Shown: positions 55,700 through 64,000 of the stretch, in pieces
How positions within the stretch are numbered: position 1 is the stretch's first letter
How the letters are laid out: every line of letters starts with the position of its first letter
Assembly: GCF_900537065.1 (NCBI RefSeq)
Contig: NZ_UNRC01000005.1
Location: 1 to 64,000, forward strand
Source of the DNA: Sphingorhabdus sp. Alg239-R122
GTDB lineage: Bacteria > Pseudomonadota > Alphaproteobacteria > Sphingomonadales > Sphingomonadaceae
DNA: 64,000 nucleotides
Reading direction: 5' to 3'
Translations under genes and position numbers: made by a program
The notes under the pieces: model-generated
The model's database searches: none
The model's input: only the letters and a program-made list of their open reading frames with translations
Told to the model about the DNA's origin: nothing

Positions 55700-56701
55700 C
55701 TAGGCCGGTTCCAGCAGGTTGTTCGTGCGAAGCGCTTCTGTCACAATTGTTTCGATCAATTGCTCTTGGGTCCAACCTGCGCGCAGGGCGGAACGACCAA
55801 AAACCTTTTCTGACCAGAGGTTGCAGTTCAAATTGAGCTCAAGAAAGTTGAGTTCACCCTTTTCCGCGTCGAGGCGGAATTCATAGCGGCCATAATCGAA
55901 TGGCAGGAATTCCTGCGCCAGATTGCGGGTATGGGTGGCAATTTGCTTGTGAAATGCCGGCCCTTCAAAATCGACCAACTGGTATTTGTGCCCGCGCTCG
56001 ACAAGATCGCGTTTTTCCCAATAGGTGCGTAAATGCTCAGGGTCTGCCTGTTCAAACAGCATCATCGGCATTATCTGTGGCTGGCCATTGATCGTAATGA
56101 CCGGTACTTCGACATCGCTGCCTGTCAGGAAAGGTTCAACAATGGCGTCATGGCCTTCACTGTGGATATTGGCGACAGCCTGTTTGACACCAGTCCAATC
56201 GCCAGCATCGGCAACGCCCCAACTGGCAGAGCTGGCATTGGGTTTGATAACCATGCGTTCCGCCATGGGGCAGTCTTTTTCCAGCACCGGTGCACCAGAG
56301 CGGTAGATCGCCCAGTCGGCGGTAGGGATACCGCGCTGTCTGGCGACGACTTTTGACAGGTGTTTGTCATCCGATAATCCGCGCAGGATCGGACTGGCAC
56401 CCAGAAAGGGAAGGCCGATCCGGTTGCAGAGCAGGGGAATCATTATTTCGCTGTTCACGAAGCCGCCACGGTTCAGCAGAGGAAATACGAAATCTGCCTC
56501 AGGTTTCTCGAACAATGCTTCGTACCTGTTTTCCACCAGAAGCCTGTCAAACAATCCTTCCAATATGGTGCGCACTTCATGATGGTAAACGGCATGATTG
56601 CCGTCCTCTTTATGCAGGCTACCGTCACCCTTGGCGTGCTTTGCCATGAAAAGCAGGCGTACATTTTCGCGTGCATGCTGCGTTAGTTTCAGAGGTTCCA
56701 T
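55700..56701 (-). CDS. D-Ala-D-Ala-ligase-like ATP-grasp enzyme (paralogue B)
   Basis: This 333-aa paralogue of the protein at 52274-53299 is similar over its whole length. Shared marks are DGNHAVYHHEVRT (33-45), DFVFPLLNRGGFVNSE (70-85), LSDDKHLSKVV, VIKPNASSASWGV with ATP lysine K153, IVEPFLTGSD (187-196), FDYGRYEFRLD, and FLELNLNCNLWSEKV with E288/N290. Two such ligases in one cluster suggest two successive or alternative ligation steps. The ribosome-binding site is weak. It is divergent from the PLP-enzyme gene across a 134-base gap that holds AATATGC / GCATATT. Confidence 0.8.
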   Translation of the reverse strand: MEPLKLTQHARENVRLLFMAKHAKGDGSLHKEDGNHAVYHHEVRTILEGLFDRLLVENRYEALFEKPEADFVFPLLNRGGFVNSEIMIPLLCNRIGLPFLGASPILRGLSDDKHLSKVVARQRGIPTADWAIYRSGAPVLEKDCPMAERMVIKPNASSASWGVADAGDWTGVKQAVANIHSEGHDAIVEPFLTGSDVEVPVITINGQPQIMPMMLFEQADPEHLRTYWEKRDLVERGHKYQLVDFEGPAFHKQIATHTRNLAQEFLPFDYGRYEFRLDAEKGELNFLELNLNCNLWSEKVFGRSALRAGWTQEQLIETIVTEALRTNNLLEPA

Positions 56702-56865
56702 AAATTACGTTCATCAATCATATTACTGGTGCAGGCTTAGGATAAATTTTCATACAGCCTATCGTTACCGGCGCACTCATAGACGAATATGCGGATATAT
56801 CAATTTGCATATTTGCCGTCTGTGCTTATTAGGCGGTGACAGGAAATATGGCAAAGAAGGTCGGC

Positions 56866-58323
56866 ATGGATAAAAGCGAGTTGAGCGAGTTGCTCACAAT
56901 GGGCGGCGATGCCCGTATCATAATGAAATCCGGCACTGGCGTGAATAAATATTTTGCAAGCCCTTATCCACGCGAGACAGTCACGTATGCATCTTCGACC
57001 GCAAATGACATAAGCGCAGAAGCTTTTGCGCATTTACAGGATTTTGCTGCAGCCACCAGTGTATCAAATCTGGCTGAACATAATGGATATGCGGCGCACC
57101 TGGAAGATTTACGGACACGTATCCGCAAGGCTTATTCGATTGCAGTTGATCACGATATCATCTTCTCGCCTTCCGGTACGGACCTTGAATATGTTGCGAT
57201 TCTGGTATGTGCCAATCGCGCTGAAAACGGTGTCCACAATATCCTGTTGGGTGCAGATGAAGTGGGCAGTGGCTGTATCCACAGCGCGCATGGGGCGTAT
57301 TTTGCCGGGGAAACCGCTCTTGGCTTTTCCAGCAAAGCTGGGGAACCCGTTAAAGGTCTGGGGCCGGTAACGCTGACTGAAATGCCGGTCCGTTGTAACG
57401 GGGGGATCGCGCATGACAGTCAAGCAATAACGCAGCAAATGCGAACTGCCATTGATACGGCGCTTGAACAGGGCCAGCATCCGCTGGTGCATATTGTGCA
57501 CGGGTCCAAGACCGGTTTGATCATGCCGCATATGGATGATGTTGATGCCCTAATTGATTGCTATGGAGACAAAGTCAGTTTCGTTGTCGACGCATGTCAG
57601 GCGCGCATAACCACTGACGCGATTGCCGATTATCTGAAACGCAATGCCATCATATTTCTGACAGGCTCAAAGTTTATGGGAGGTCCGCCTTTTTCCGGCT
57701 TCGCAATTATACCTCCAACGCTGGCTAAGCGTGCAGAGGGAATAGCAGGGGGCTTGACCCGCATTTTTCGTAGGGCGGAGTTTCCGCAAGGCTGGTCGGG
57801 TAGGGATAGTTTGCGTGCAAAAGGCAATGCAGGGCTATCATTAAGACTGGAAGCTGCAATATTTGAACTGGAACAGTTTCAGGCACTGGAATTTGCAACC
57901 GTGGCACGTATCATCCAGCAGTTTCACGATGTGGCAGATAGGTTGATAGCTGATATGGGCGCGCATAAAATTCGTAGTTATCCGCCTGGTGATAAAGGTG
58001 AAGCAGACTGCCATCCTATAGAAATGCGTACATTGGTGACCATTGACCTGGGTGGTGACAGGCATGATGATCTGGACTTTGACCGGGCGACGGCAATCCA
58101 GAAATCCATGGTGGATGACAATGTACGGCTGGGCCAGCCTGTGCGATGTGCCGCGATAAGTGCCGCTTGCGATGAGAAAAAGCATCGTGGGACATTGCGT
58201 GTGGGGATTTCCATGCCGCAAATAACCGCCCTTGCGGAGATGTCAGAGCAGGATGCCGCGGCTAGCCTCTCCCGCGATATAGCACAGATTTTACGCGCAT
58301 ATCATAACGCCATGCAGAGCTGA
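56866..58323 (+). CDS. PLP-dependent enzyme, class V aminotransferase-like
   Basis: This 485-aa fold-type I PLP enzyme has the phosphate-binding SPSGTDLEYVA (about 101-111), VDACQAR (about 241-247), whose Asp should pair with the pyridine nitrogen, and the Schiff-base lysine in FLTGSKFMGGPP (K269). The D-x-x-Q pattern and LTGSK fit the class V group (cysteine desulfurase, kynureninase and relatives). It is longer than typical desulfurases and lacks their active-site Cys loop as far as I can tell. Start choice: GTG 56836 and ATG 56848 are in frame, but 56866 has AAGAAGG with good spacing. A strong terminator follows. The exact reaction is unknown. Confidence 0.78.
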   Translation: MDKSELSELLTMGGDARIIMKSGTGVNKYFASPYPRETVTYASSTANDISAEAFAHLQDFAAATSVSNLAEHNGYAAHLEDLRTRIRKAYSIAVDHDIIFSPSGTDLEYVAILVCANRAENGVHNILLGADEVGSGCIHSAHGAYFAGETALGFSSKAGEPVKGLGPVTLTEMPVRCNGGIAHDSQAITQQMRTAIDTALEQGQHPLVHIVHGSKTGLIMPHMDDVDALIDCYGDKVSFVVDACQARITTDAIADYLKRNAIIFLTGSKFMGGPPFSGFAIIPPTLAKRAEGIAGGLTRIFRRAEFPQGWSGRDSLRAKGNAGLSLRLEAAIFELEQFQALEFATVARIIQQFHDVADRLIADMGAHKIRSYPPGDKGEADCHPIEMRTLVTIDLGGDRHDDLDFDRATAIQKSMVDDNVRLGQPVRCAAISAACDEKKHRGTLRVGISMPQITALAEMSEQDAAASLSRDIAQILRAYHNAMQS

Positions 58324-58334
58324 TAATGTATAAT

Positions 58335-58367
58335 AAAACCCGGCCTGAATGGTTCAGGCCGGGTTTT
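58335..58367. terminator. Bidirectional rho-independent terminator
   Basis: AAAACCCGGCCTGAA pairs perfectly over 15 bases with TTCAGGCCGGGTTTT around a 3-base loop, ending in a T run on both strands. It lies 12 bases past the PLP-enzyme stop and serves both that gene and the convergent rne. Confidence 0.95.
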
Positions 58368-58409
58368 TGGATTTGATAGGCTTGATGAGCGCACTCATCA
58401 TAGGGCGCT

Positions 58410-61088
58410 TTAGCCAAAAGTGCGCTGCCACCAACCCTTTTTGCTGCCTGCACCGCCATTGGCGTCGTTGCTTGCTTCAGGATTTTTATCAGGCGCGGCG
58501 TCTTTTTGTGCCTTGTCTGAGTCAGCGGCTTTTTTAGGTGCCGCCTTGCGCGGTTTTCTGGCGGGCTTTTCCGTTTTGTCTGCGGCATCCTCTTTGGCCT
58601 TGGCAGGTGCACGTTTGCGCGGAGCAGCCTTTTTGACAGGTTTGTCTGCTGTTTTTGCACTGTCCGCCTTAGTATCCGTATCAGCTTTGGGTTCCGCCTT
58701 CTTGCGTGGTTTGCGCTTTGGTTTTTCTTCTTTCTCAGCCTTCGTGTCTTTGGCTTTCACATCGCCATCATCGGCTTTCTCCGCTTCGGCTTTCTTATCG
58801 GTAGCCTTGCGTGTGCGGCGGCGCGGTTTTGGTTTTTCTTCTCCGTCTGAAGCTATTCCTTCAGCTTTTGTTCCGTCTTTTTCTACGGAATCTTTATCAG
58901 CGGATTTTTCACCGGTACCGGCCTGTTCGGCATCGTCATTAGTTTTTTTGGAGGCACCGCGGCCACGTCCGCCGCGGCTACCGCGCCGGCTGCGTTTTGG
59001 TTTATCCTCTGATGCTTTATCCTTGCCGGAATCTGAATCTTTGGCTGATTTGTCATCTGCGCTGTCATCACCACTGGAATCCTCGCCGTCATTCTGGACA
59101 GCATTTTTGCGGTTTTCCTTGCGGCCACCGCGGCGACCACGACGGCGACGTCGGCGTTTTGGCCGATCACTTTTTTCGTCGTCATCACTGTCATCGACCG
59201 CGGAAACATCATCCTCATCTTCATCATCATCAACAATGGGTTCGAACTTGGGCGCATTGGCGGGTTTGGGACCAGAGGAGGACACGGTCATTTTGGCGCC
59301 TTCTTCCTCACCATCGGGCAGTATTTCCACGTTGACGCCATAGCGTTCTTCGATTGAGGCAATATCGTTGCGCTTATGGTTCAACACGTAAATCATCGCT
59401 TCGCTGCTGGTGCGCATGGCGATGGATGTGCCTTTGCCTTTGCCTGCTTCTTCTTCCAGTAGGCGCAGTGCGGCCAGACCGGCGGAAGAGGCAGTGCGGA
59501 CCAGACCGGTGCCGTCACAGTGCGGGCATATCCGTGTCGTAGCCTCCAATACGCCTGTGCGCAGGCGCTGACGGCTCATTTCCATCAGGCCAAAGCCGGA
59601 AATGCGGCCCACCTGAATGCGTGCACGGTCGGATTTCAACGCATCACGCATCGCTTTTTCAACCTTGCGGACATTGGATCCATAATCCATGTCGATAAAA
59701 TCAATCACGACCAAGCCGGCCATGTCGCGCAGGCGAAGCTGACGCGCAATTTCATGCGCGGCTTCCAAATTGGTGGCAACCGCAGTCTGTTCGATGCCAT
59801 GTTCCTTGGTTGAACGGCCCGAGTTGATATCGATGGAAACCAGTGCCTCTGTCGGATTAATGACGAGATAACCGCCAGATTTCAGTTGCACTACCGGGTC
59901 ATACATGGCGGAGAGCTGGTCTTCCGCGCCGTAACGCTGGAACAGTGGAACAGGATCGGCATAGCTTTTGACCCGCCGGGCATGGCTGGGCATGAGCAGT
60001 TTCATGAAATCCTTTGCAGCCCGGTATCCATCCGCGCCTTCAACAAGGACTTCCTGGATTTCGCGATTATATATGTCGCGAATAGCACGCTTGATCAGGT
60101 CGCTGTCGCTATGGATCTGCTGTGGCGCGGATGCACCCAGGGTCTTTTCCCGAATTTCATCCCAAAGCCGCGCGAGATAATCAAAATCGCGTTTGATTTC
60201 AGTCTTGGTGCGCGACAGTCCAGCGGTCCGTACAATGCAGCCCATGGTTTTGGGCAGTTTCATTTCCGCAATAATGGACTTGAGCCGTTTGCGGTCGGCA
60301 CCGTTGGAAATTTTCCGGCTGATGCCGCCGCCATGTGAGCTGTTGGGCATAAGTACGCAATAACGGCCGGCCAGTGACAGATAGCTGGTAAGGGCTGCGC
60401 CTTTATTGCCGCGTTCTTCCTTTACAACCTGGACCAGCAGGACCTGGCGGCGATGGATAACATCCTGGATCTTGTAACGGCGGCGCAGCGCAAGGCGTTT
60501 CTTGCGGGCTTCATCGCTCGCCTTGGCACGGCCGCCCTTGCGGCCGCCGCGACGGGGGCGTCTGCCTCTTTTGACTTTCGTGTCTTTGCTCTTGTCTTCT
60601 TCTTCCGCTTCTTCCAAATTATCATCGGCGTCATCGTCATCGGACGCAGCTTCACTTTTCTGCTCGATAATACCGTTTTCTTCGATCAGCTCTTCTTCGA
60701 ATGAAGACCGGCCTTCGTTATGTTCTTCATCGTCGACGGAAGGCGGGCTTAAATCACCGCTTTCCTCTTCCTGATCACGAAGTGCCGCTTCTTCTTCAGC
60801 ATGCTTGGCTTCTTCGGCCAGTAATGCGTCGCGGTCTTCTTTTGGTATCTGGTAATAGTCGGGGTGAATTTCGGAAAAAGCGAGGAAACCATGGCGGTTA
60901 CCACCATAATCAACAAAGGCAGCCTGTAGCGAGGGTTCAACCCGCGTCACTTTTGCTAAATATATATTACCTTTTATCTGCTTGTGTTCAGCAGAGTCGA
61001 AATCAAACTCCTCAATCCGGTTCCCTTTGAGCACAGCCACGCGGGTTTCTTCCCGGTGGCGCGCGTCGATTAGCATGCGCGTTGTCAT
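58410..61088 (-). CDS. rne: Ribonuclease E
   Basis: This 892-aa endoribonuclease starts MTTRMLIDARHREETRVAV. Its S1 domain (about 30-240) is split by a long acidic then basic insert (about 75-200). The 5'-sensor and DNase-I-like catalytic parts follow, with IDFIDMDYGSNVRKVEKAMRDAL (catalytic aspartates) and the zinc-link CPHCDGTG. From about residue 590 a Lys/Ala/Glu-rich disordered tail carries RNA- and protein-binding basic blocks and ends KGWWQRTFG, an alphaproteobacterial mark. It initiates mRNA decay and processes rRNA and tRNA. The ATG at 61088 has GGAG about 8 bases ahead. Confidence 0.96.
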   Translation of the reverse strand: MTTRMLIDARHREETRVAVLKGNRIEEFDFDSAEHKQIKGNIYLAKVTRVEPSLQAAFVDYGGNRHGFLAFSEIHPDYYQIPKEDRDALLAEEAKHAEEEAALRDQEEESGDLSPPSVDDEEHNEGRSSFEEELIEENGIIEQKSEAASDDDDADDNLEEAEEEDKSKDTKVKRGRRPRRGGRKGGRAKASDEARKKRLALRRRYKIQDVIHRRQVLLVQVVKEERGNKGAALTSYLSLAGRYCVLMPNSSHGGGISRKISNGADRKRLKSIIAEMKLPKTMGCIVRTAGLSRTKTEIKRDFDYLARLWDEIREKTLGASAPQQIHSDSDLIKRAIRDIYNREIQEVLVEGADGYRAAKDFMKLLMPSHARRVKSYADPVPLFQRYGAEDQLSAMYDPVVQLKSGGYLVINPTEALVSIDINSGRSTKEHGIEQTAVATNLEAAHEIARQLRLRDMAGLVVIDFIDMDYGSNVRKVEKAMRDALKSDRARIQVGRISGFGLMEMSRQRLRTGVLEATTRICPHCDGTGLVRTASSAGLAALRLLEEEAGKGKGTSIAMRTSSEAMIYVLNHKRNDIASIEERYGVNVEILPDGEEEGAKMTVSSSGPKPANAPKFEPIVDDDEDEDDVSAVDDSDDDEKSDRPKRRRRRRGRRGGRKENRKNAVQNDGEDSSGDDSADDKSAKDSDSGKDKASEDKPKRSRRGSRGGRGRGASKKTNDDAEQAGTGEKSADKDSVEKDGTKAEGIASDGEEKPKPRRRTRKATDKKAEAEKADDGDVKAKDTKAEKEEKPKRKPRKKAEPKADTDTKADSAKTADKPVKKAAPRKRAPAKAKEDAADKTEKPARKPRKAAPKKAADSDKAQKDAAPDKNPEASNDANGGAGSKKGWWQRTFG

Positions 61089-61600
61089 TAATTCGTCTCC
61101 GCGCAAGTCGCCGTGACAGCTTATGTCCGGTGGGCTTGCGCATATCTGTGATGGAGCGTCCGCGAAGCAAAGGCTGGGCGGGCTTCCAATGGTTTAATAA
61201 AGAAATAAACGTGTCTGCTGATAGGACGTGAGCTGCGACATTGGCGCAGTGTCCGCGAGCTATCCGCGCGATATCGCTTGGAAGCGACTGCGGTGCTCGG
61301 GCGTAACTCAATTCCATATAGCATCAACCTGGTCATAGCCGCCGCAGAAATGCACGGGGGCTGAGAAAAAGGGGCGTTTGGCAAGCAGTTGAACAGCTTT
61401 ACCAGCCCCTATATTGTCATAGCTAGCACCGGTTTACATATGCAGCAACCAAAAGGTTGCGCAAATTATCGCTTTTGTAAAATTATTGGCATCTGCACAG
61501 GGAGATTAAAACGTTTAATTTTTGTTAACTATTCGGGCCTAGACCATTTTGAAACTGTCCCAAAACGGGATTCAACGATAAAAATGGCGGGGAAGAGCTT
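61089..61600. promoter_or_regulatory. Divergent region and probable long rne leader
   Basis: About 510 bases between rne and the amidase gene. RNase E is autoregulated through a long 5' leader in E. coli, and the space here would allow the same. Part of it (around 61195-61210 and 61490-61545) is AT-rich. AAAACGTTTAAT near 61508 contains a short palindrome ahead of the amidase. No confident promoter was found. Confidence 0.45.
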
Positions 61601-62860
61601 ATGTTTTTCAACTGGATTAACGAGGTTAAAAAGTGGCACAAAGCGCGCATGTTTATGATGTTGTCGCTTGCTGGCCTATTGTTCGCACCAAATTTTGCAT
61701 ACGCGGGTGAAGTTTCGCGCGTTGAATTGCGGGGCCATGACGTCACGCTGCACTTTGACGGTCTGATCACGCAGGCATCGGGCTTTACGCTGGAAGGCCC
61801 TGATCGTATTGCAATCGATATAAAAGGCGCAACTGCGCACAAGGGTGCGCATGGCGGTAACGGTCTTGTACGCACAATCCGCAAAGGACAGTTTTCACCT
61901 GATACAGCGCGTATTGTGCTTGACCTTGATCGGCCTGCCACCATCGGTTCCGGCCGTTTCTCGAAAAATGGCCGTATGCTCACGCTTTCCCTGATTGAAA
62001 CGGACCGGAGCAGATTTGCCCGGCTTATCAAGTCAGGCCGCAAGCAGTTCCTCCCACCACTCAATTTTCGCGCTAAACCGCCGCGCAAGCAATATAGCGT
62101 GCGCGTGCCGCTGCCCAAAGCGAAGCCTGCCGTGAAGCTACCCAAAATATATGGCCCGAATGATGATAGCCGTCCGCTGGTCATTATTGATGCAGGGCAT
62201 GGCGGCCATGATCCGGGCGCGATCAGCCCGCATGGCGGCAAGCGCGAAAAAGACGTAACACTGGCCATTGCCAAGGCGATGCGTGACGAATTGCTCAAAA
62301 AAGGACGTGTGCGTGTTGCCCTCACACGTGAAAATGACCGCTTTCTGGTCCTGCAGGAACGTTATGGCATCGCGCGGCGGATGAACGCAGACTTATTCAT
62401 TTCGGTGCATGCAGATGCCGCAGGTAATGAAGATGCGAATGGTGCCACGGTATATACATTGGCTGAAGCCGCATCCGACCGGGAGGCAGCACGTTTGGCA
62501 GCGCGCGAGAACAAGGCAGATATCATCAATGGCATAAATCTTGGCGATACACCGGATGATGTGAATTCGATTCTCATCGACCTGACACAGCGCCAGACCA
62601 TGAACCTGTCTGCTGATTTTGCGAAATTGGTGTTACGCGAAGGACGGGGTAATATGACATTTCGGACCAATTCACACCGCTTTGCATCATTCGTCGTGCT
62701 CAAGGCGCCTGATGTCCCGTCTGTCCTTTTGGAAAGTGGGTATCTCACCAATGAAAAAGATGTGGATTTCCTGACCTCCAGTGCGGGTAGGGACAAGCTG
62801 GCAAAATCAGTCGCCAATGCAATCAATGTTTATTTTGCGCGACAACTGGCCATGCGTTGA
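61601..62860 (+). CDS. amiC: N-acetylmuramoyl-L-alanine amidase (AmiC type)
   Basis: This 419-aa exported enzyme splits septal peptidoglycan between MurNAc and L-Ala. It has a signal sequence (MFMMLSLAGLLFAPNFAYA), an N-terminal AMIN domain (about 38-140) for septal targeting, and a C-terminal Amidase_3 domain with zinc ligands in IIDAGHGGHDPGA (H), REKDVTLAIA (E) and FISVHADAA (H), and the catalytic Glu in SVLLESGYLTN. It is followed by mrcA after 107 bases. GGGGAAGAG precedes the ATG. An alternative symbol is amiA/B; the domain layout fits either. Confidence 0.93.
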   Translation: MFFNWINEVKKWHKARMFMMLSLAGLLFAPNFAYAGEVSRVELRGHDVTLHFDGLITQASGFTLEGPDRIAIDIKGATAHKGAHGGNGLVRTIRKGQFSPDTARIVLDLDRPATIGSGRFSKNGRMLTLSLIETDRSRFARLIKSGRKQFLPPLNFRAKPPRKQYSVRVPLPKAKPAVKLPKIYGPNDDSRPLVIIDAGHGGHDPGAISPHGGKREKDVTLAIAKAMRDELLKKGRVRVALTRENDRFLVLQERYGIARRMNADLFISVHADAAGNEDANGATVYTLAEAASDREAARLAARENKADIINGINLGDTPDDVNSILIDLTQRQTMNLSADFAKLVLREGRGNMTFRTNSHRFASFVVLKAPDVPSVLLESGYLTNEKDVDFLTSSAGRDKLAKSVANAINVYFARQLAMR

Positions 62861-62967
62861 GGCCGAGGCTTTCTGAATTGCGGCTTAACTGCATTTTGAA
62901 ATTATAGACAATTTACCGATTTTAGCGTCTGGCCTATCCGCGCAAAGCTGTGCTAACCAGCGCAGTA

Positions 62968-64000
62968 ATGGAACAGACAGATGATATGAGTTTCGCAGCG
63001 CGGATGCGCCAGTTCACAAGCGATTTCGCCGAGCGGTTCAAAGCATTGTGGCAAAAACGGTGGTTTAAGCTTGTCGCCATTATTATCGGTGCCATGCTGT
63101 TTGCATGGTTCCTGCTATGGCTGCTGGTGATACGCAACCTGCCGTCTGCCGAAGCCTTGGTGGATTACCAGCCCGAGCTGCCGACTATGGTGCGCGGCTA
63201 TGATGGGGAAATCACCCAAAGCTATGCCCGCGAACGCCGCGTGCAGCTGCAATATATCGATTATCCCGATAAACTCATCGAAGCGTATCTGTCTGCCGAG
63301 GATAAGACGTTTTTCGACCATGGCGGGCTCGATTATCCGGGGCTTGCCGGTGCAGTCTTTGATTATGTCACCAAAATCGGTTCGGGTCAGCGCGCCCGGG
63401 GCGGTTCGACTATCACGCAGCAGGTGGCGAAAAACCTGTTAATCGGCGATGAATATTCAATCGACAGGAAACTTAAAGAGGCCCTGCTTGCCTATCGCAT
63501 AGAAGATGCACTGACCAAAGAGCAGATACTCGAGCTCTACCTGAACGAGATTTTTCTGGGCCGCAGTGCCTATGGCGTGCAGGCCGCAGCGCGTGCCTAT
63601 TTCGACAAGGATGTGGGCGATCTTGAGCTGCATGAAATGGCCTATCTGGCGATCCTGCCTAAAGGACCGTCCAATTATCGTCCCGAAAATAACGAGGCCC
63701 GGGCTATTGAACGCCGCAACTGGGCGCTCGGCGAAATGACGGACAATGGCTTTATCAGCGCAGCGCAGAGAGATGCGGCGCGTGGGCAGCCATTGGGCAC
63801 AGTGCGCAGCAAAAGCGATGGTTTTACAAGGGTTGGCGGATATTTTATCGAAGAAGTCCGCCGCCAGCTTATTGAAAAATATGGCGAGGACAGCGAAGAT
63901 AGCGAACACGGCATCTATTCAGGCGGCCTTTGGGTGCGCACTTCACTGCGCCCCGACATACAGGTTGAGACAACCAAGGCATTGCGTGATGGCTTGCGCC
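62968..64000 (+). CDS. mrcA: Penicillin-binding protein 1A (partial, 3' end outside window)
   Basis: The frame is open from ATG 62968 to the right edge (344 codons). A cytoplasmic N-terminus is followed by one membrane anchor (LVAIIIGAMLFAWFLLWLLVI, about 38-58). The glycosyltransferase domain has the catalytic Glu in SAEDKTFFDHGGLDYPG, then GGSTITQQVAKN and ALTKEQILELYLNEIFLGRSAYG. The transpeptidase domain lies beyond the window. It polymerises and cross-links peptidoglycan. An in-frame ATG at 62986 is also possible. The amidase-mrcA order is typical of Sphingomonadales. Confidence 0.95.
   Translation, partial: MEQTDDMSFAARMRQFTSDFAERFKALWQKRWFKLVAIIIGAMLFAWFLLWLLVIRNLPSAEALVDYQPELPTMVRGYDGEITQSYARERRVQLQYIDYPDKLIEAYLSAEDKTFFDHGGLDYPGLAGAVFDYVTKIGSGQRARGGSTITQQVAKNLLIGDEYSIDRKLKEALLAYRIEDALTKEQILELYLNEIFLGRSAYGVQAAARAYFDKDVGDLELHEMAYLAILPKGPSNYRPENNEARAIERRNWALGEMTDNGFISAAQRDAARGQPLGTVRSKSDGFTRVGGYFIEEVRRQLIEKYGEDSEDSEHGIYSGGLWVRTSLRPDIQVETTKALRDGLR

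Noticed and set aside
58420-59343. Plus-strand Ser/Ala-rich open frame of 307 aa
   Set aside because: It mirrors the Lys/Ala/Glu-rich tail of rne read on the other strand, which explains its composition.

Overview
The window looks like a chromosomal segment from an alphaproteobacterium, most likely of the order Sphingomonadales. This is an inference from gene content and order, not from a search. The pointers are the run slt-dapA-smpB-DUF2062-cckA-recA-alaS-icd, a eukaryotic-type NADP isocitrate dehydrogenase, the run mdh-sucD-sucA-sucB-lpdA, the order rne / amidase / penicillin-binding protein 1A, and a GTTC-N7-GTTC SOS box at recA. GC content is moderate by eye, with a few AT-richer patches (6.7-7.5 kb, 16.2-17.1 kb, 38.9-39.1 kb). 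I found no rRNA, tRNA, CRISPR array, transposase or phage gene.

Layout. 0-10 kb: lipid and stress genes (LplT-type MFS domain cut by the left edge, pgsA, oxyR-rnd, aspS, ppk2, a CPBP protease, a GreA/GreB factor, slt). 10-23 kb: dapA, smpB, DUF2062, the hybrid kinase CckA with a one-domain response regulator, SOS-controlled recA, a lipoprotein, alaS, a Kef-type antiporter and icd. 23-28.6 kb: psd-pssA, a START-like exported protein, gdhA, an AraC regulator and a secreted unknown. 28.6-32.1 kb: a RimK-type peptide-ligase neighbourhood with a retropepsin-like protease and an aspartoacylase/desuccinylase-type hydrolase, with nnrD between them. 32-33.6 kb: a large exported H-type-lectin/DUF11 protein. 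33.9-36.5 kb: rpsM-rpsK-rpoA-rplQ. 36.6-41.8 kb: a periplasmic prolyl oligopeptidase, two tandem paralogous Arg-rich exported proteins, a PepSY protein and a TRIC channel. 41.8-52.2 kb: a leftward block of TCA-cycle genes (sdhB, thioesterase, zapE, mdh, sucD, sucA, sucB, lpdA). 52.3-58.3 kb: an accessory cluster described below. 58.4-64 kb: rne, an N-acetylmuramoyl-L-alanine amidase and the start of mrcA.

The most interesting part is 52.3-58.3 kb. Two paralogous D-Ala-D-Ala-ligase-like ATP-grasp enzymes, a MobA/IspD-like nucleotidyltransferase, a MOP-superfamily flippase and an unusual class V PLP enzyme sit together, next to an sdhB that lacks its usual sdhCDA neighbours. The mix of ligation, nucleotide activation, PLP chemistry and membrane export suggests a biosynthesis-and-export pathway for an envelope or secreted amino-acid conjugate that I cannot match to a described system. 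Other points worth a look are the RimK neighbourhood, a missing sucC between mdh and sucD, the separation of the rpsM cluster from secY/adk, a palindrome ahead of psd, a 10-bp inverted repeat ahead of the Arg-rich paralogues, and near-identical terminator stems at recA and rplQ.

Starts were chosen by ribosome-binding site, family alignment from memory and signal-peptide position. Where these moved the start inward from the longest open frame, the entry says so.
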